A DNA stretch of 6,110 nucleotides, from assembly GCA_937916365.1 (NCBI GenBank), contig CALFSY010000094.1:1-6110 (forward strand), in the 5' to 3' direction. Position numbers and translations under genes: made by a program. This document shows positions 6,068 to 6,110 of this stretch, in pieces. How positions within the stretch are numbered: position 1 is the stretch's first letter; each line of letters opens with the position of its first letter. The DNA comes from an uncultured Jannaschia sp. GTDB lineage: Bacteria; Pseudomonadota; Alphaproteobacteria; Rhodobacterales; Rhodobacteraceae. The notes beneath the pieces were generated by a model. It saw nothing but the letters and a program-made list of their open reading frames with translations, ran no database searches and was not told the DNA's origin.

Positions 6068-6110
6068 TTCTGCTCATCTGACTGCACATCAAACAAATCT
6101 TTTGACGGGT
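6064..6110 (-). CDS. C-terminal tail of an unknown protein (cut by window edge)
   Basis: A minus-strand frame enters from the right edge, reads PSKDLFDVQSDEQK and stops at TGA (6064-6066). The other two frames also contain stops within the first 60 bases but give less protein-like tails (one stops after PVKRFV, the other gives TRQKICLMCSQMSRNDSV). The stop overlaps the ATG of the membrane-protein gene by four bases (ATGA), a common junction in translationally coupled pairs. Fourteen residues are too few to name the protein. The acidic, soluble-looking tail suggests a cytosolic C-terminus. If this is real, the membrane-protein gene is at least second in an operon running leftwards. Confidence 0.5.
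   Translation of the reverse strand, partial: PSKDLFDVQSDEQK

Overview
The window looks like ordinary chromosome of an alphaproteobacterium, most likely from the Rhodobacterales (Roseobacter/Rhodobacter) group. This is inferred from the wording of GlyA (opening MTAPHRDSGFFTEPLE), NadK (PFRPRRWRGALLP, ending in FDPGHGLEERLIQEQFV) and the fused malic enzyme, which resemble that order as I remember it. No search was run. The core genes are moderately GC-rich, while the right end is clearly AT-rich.

Layout from left to right. Bases 1-565 (minus) hold the N-terminal 188 residues of a membrane fatty acid desaturase cut by the window edge. A short spacer with a possible desaturase promoter and a hairpin after glyA follows. 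Bases 749-2044 (minus) are glyA, serine hydroxymethyltransferase. A 211-bp divergent regulatory region (2045-2255) carries a perfect TATAAT for glyA and a tandem 7-bp repeat at one-helical-turn spacing. Bases 2256-3023 (plus) are nadK, NAD kinase. A 91-bp gap with a second tandem repeat leads to 3115-5388 (plus), maeB, a malic enzyme fused to a phosphotransacetylase-like domain. Bases 5389-5629 are an AT-rich convergent intergenic stretch with no gene. Bases 5630-6067 (minus) encode an unrecognised small membrane protein. Its start overlaps, in the pattern ATGA, the stop of a further minus-strand reading frame whose last 14 codons reach the right edge.

How the genes may work together: NadK makes NADP+, MaeB reduces NADP+ to NADPH while turning malate into pyruvate, and GlyA supplies 5,10-methylene-tetrahydrofolate to the one-carbon pathway, whose oxidation step commonly uses NADP+. 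The desaturase consumes reducing power and O2. A loose NADP(H)/central-carbon theme is therefore plausible, but it is inference from adjacency only.

I saw no CRISPR array, transposase, tRNA or rRNA, phage gene, toxin-antitoxin pair or defence system. Nothing here is a convincing new biological system. The most interesting parts are the repeat-bearing glyA promoter and the AT-rich right end with its coupled orphan membrane-protein gene.
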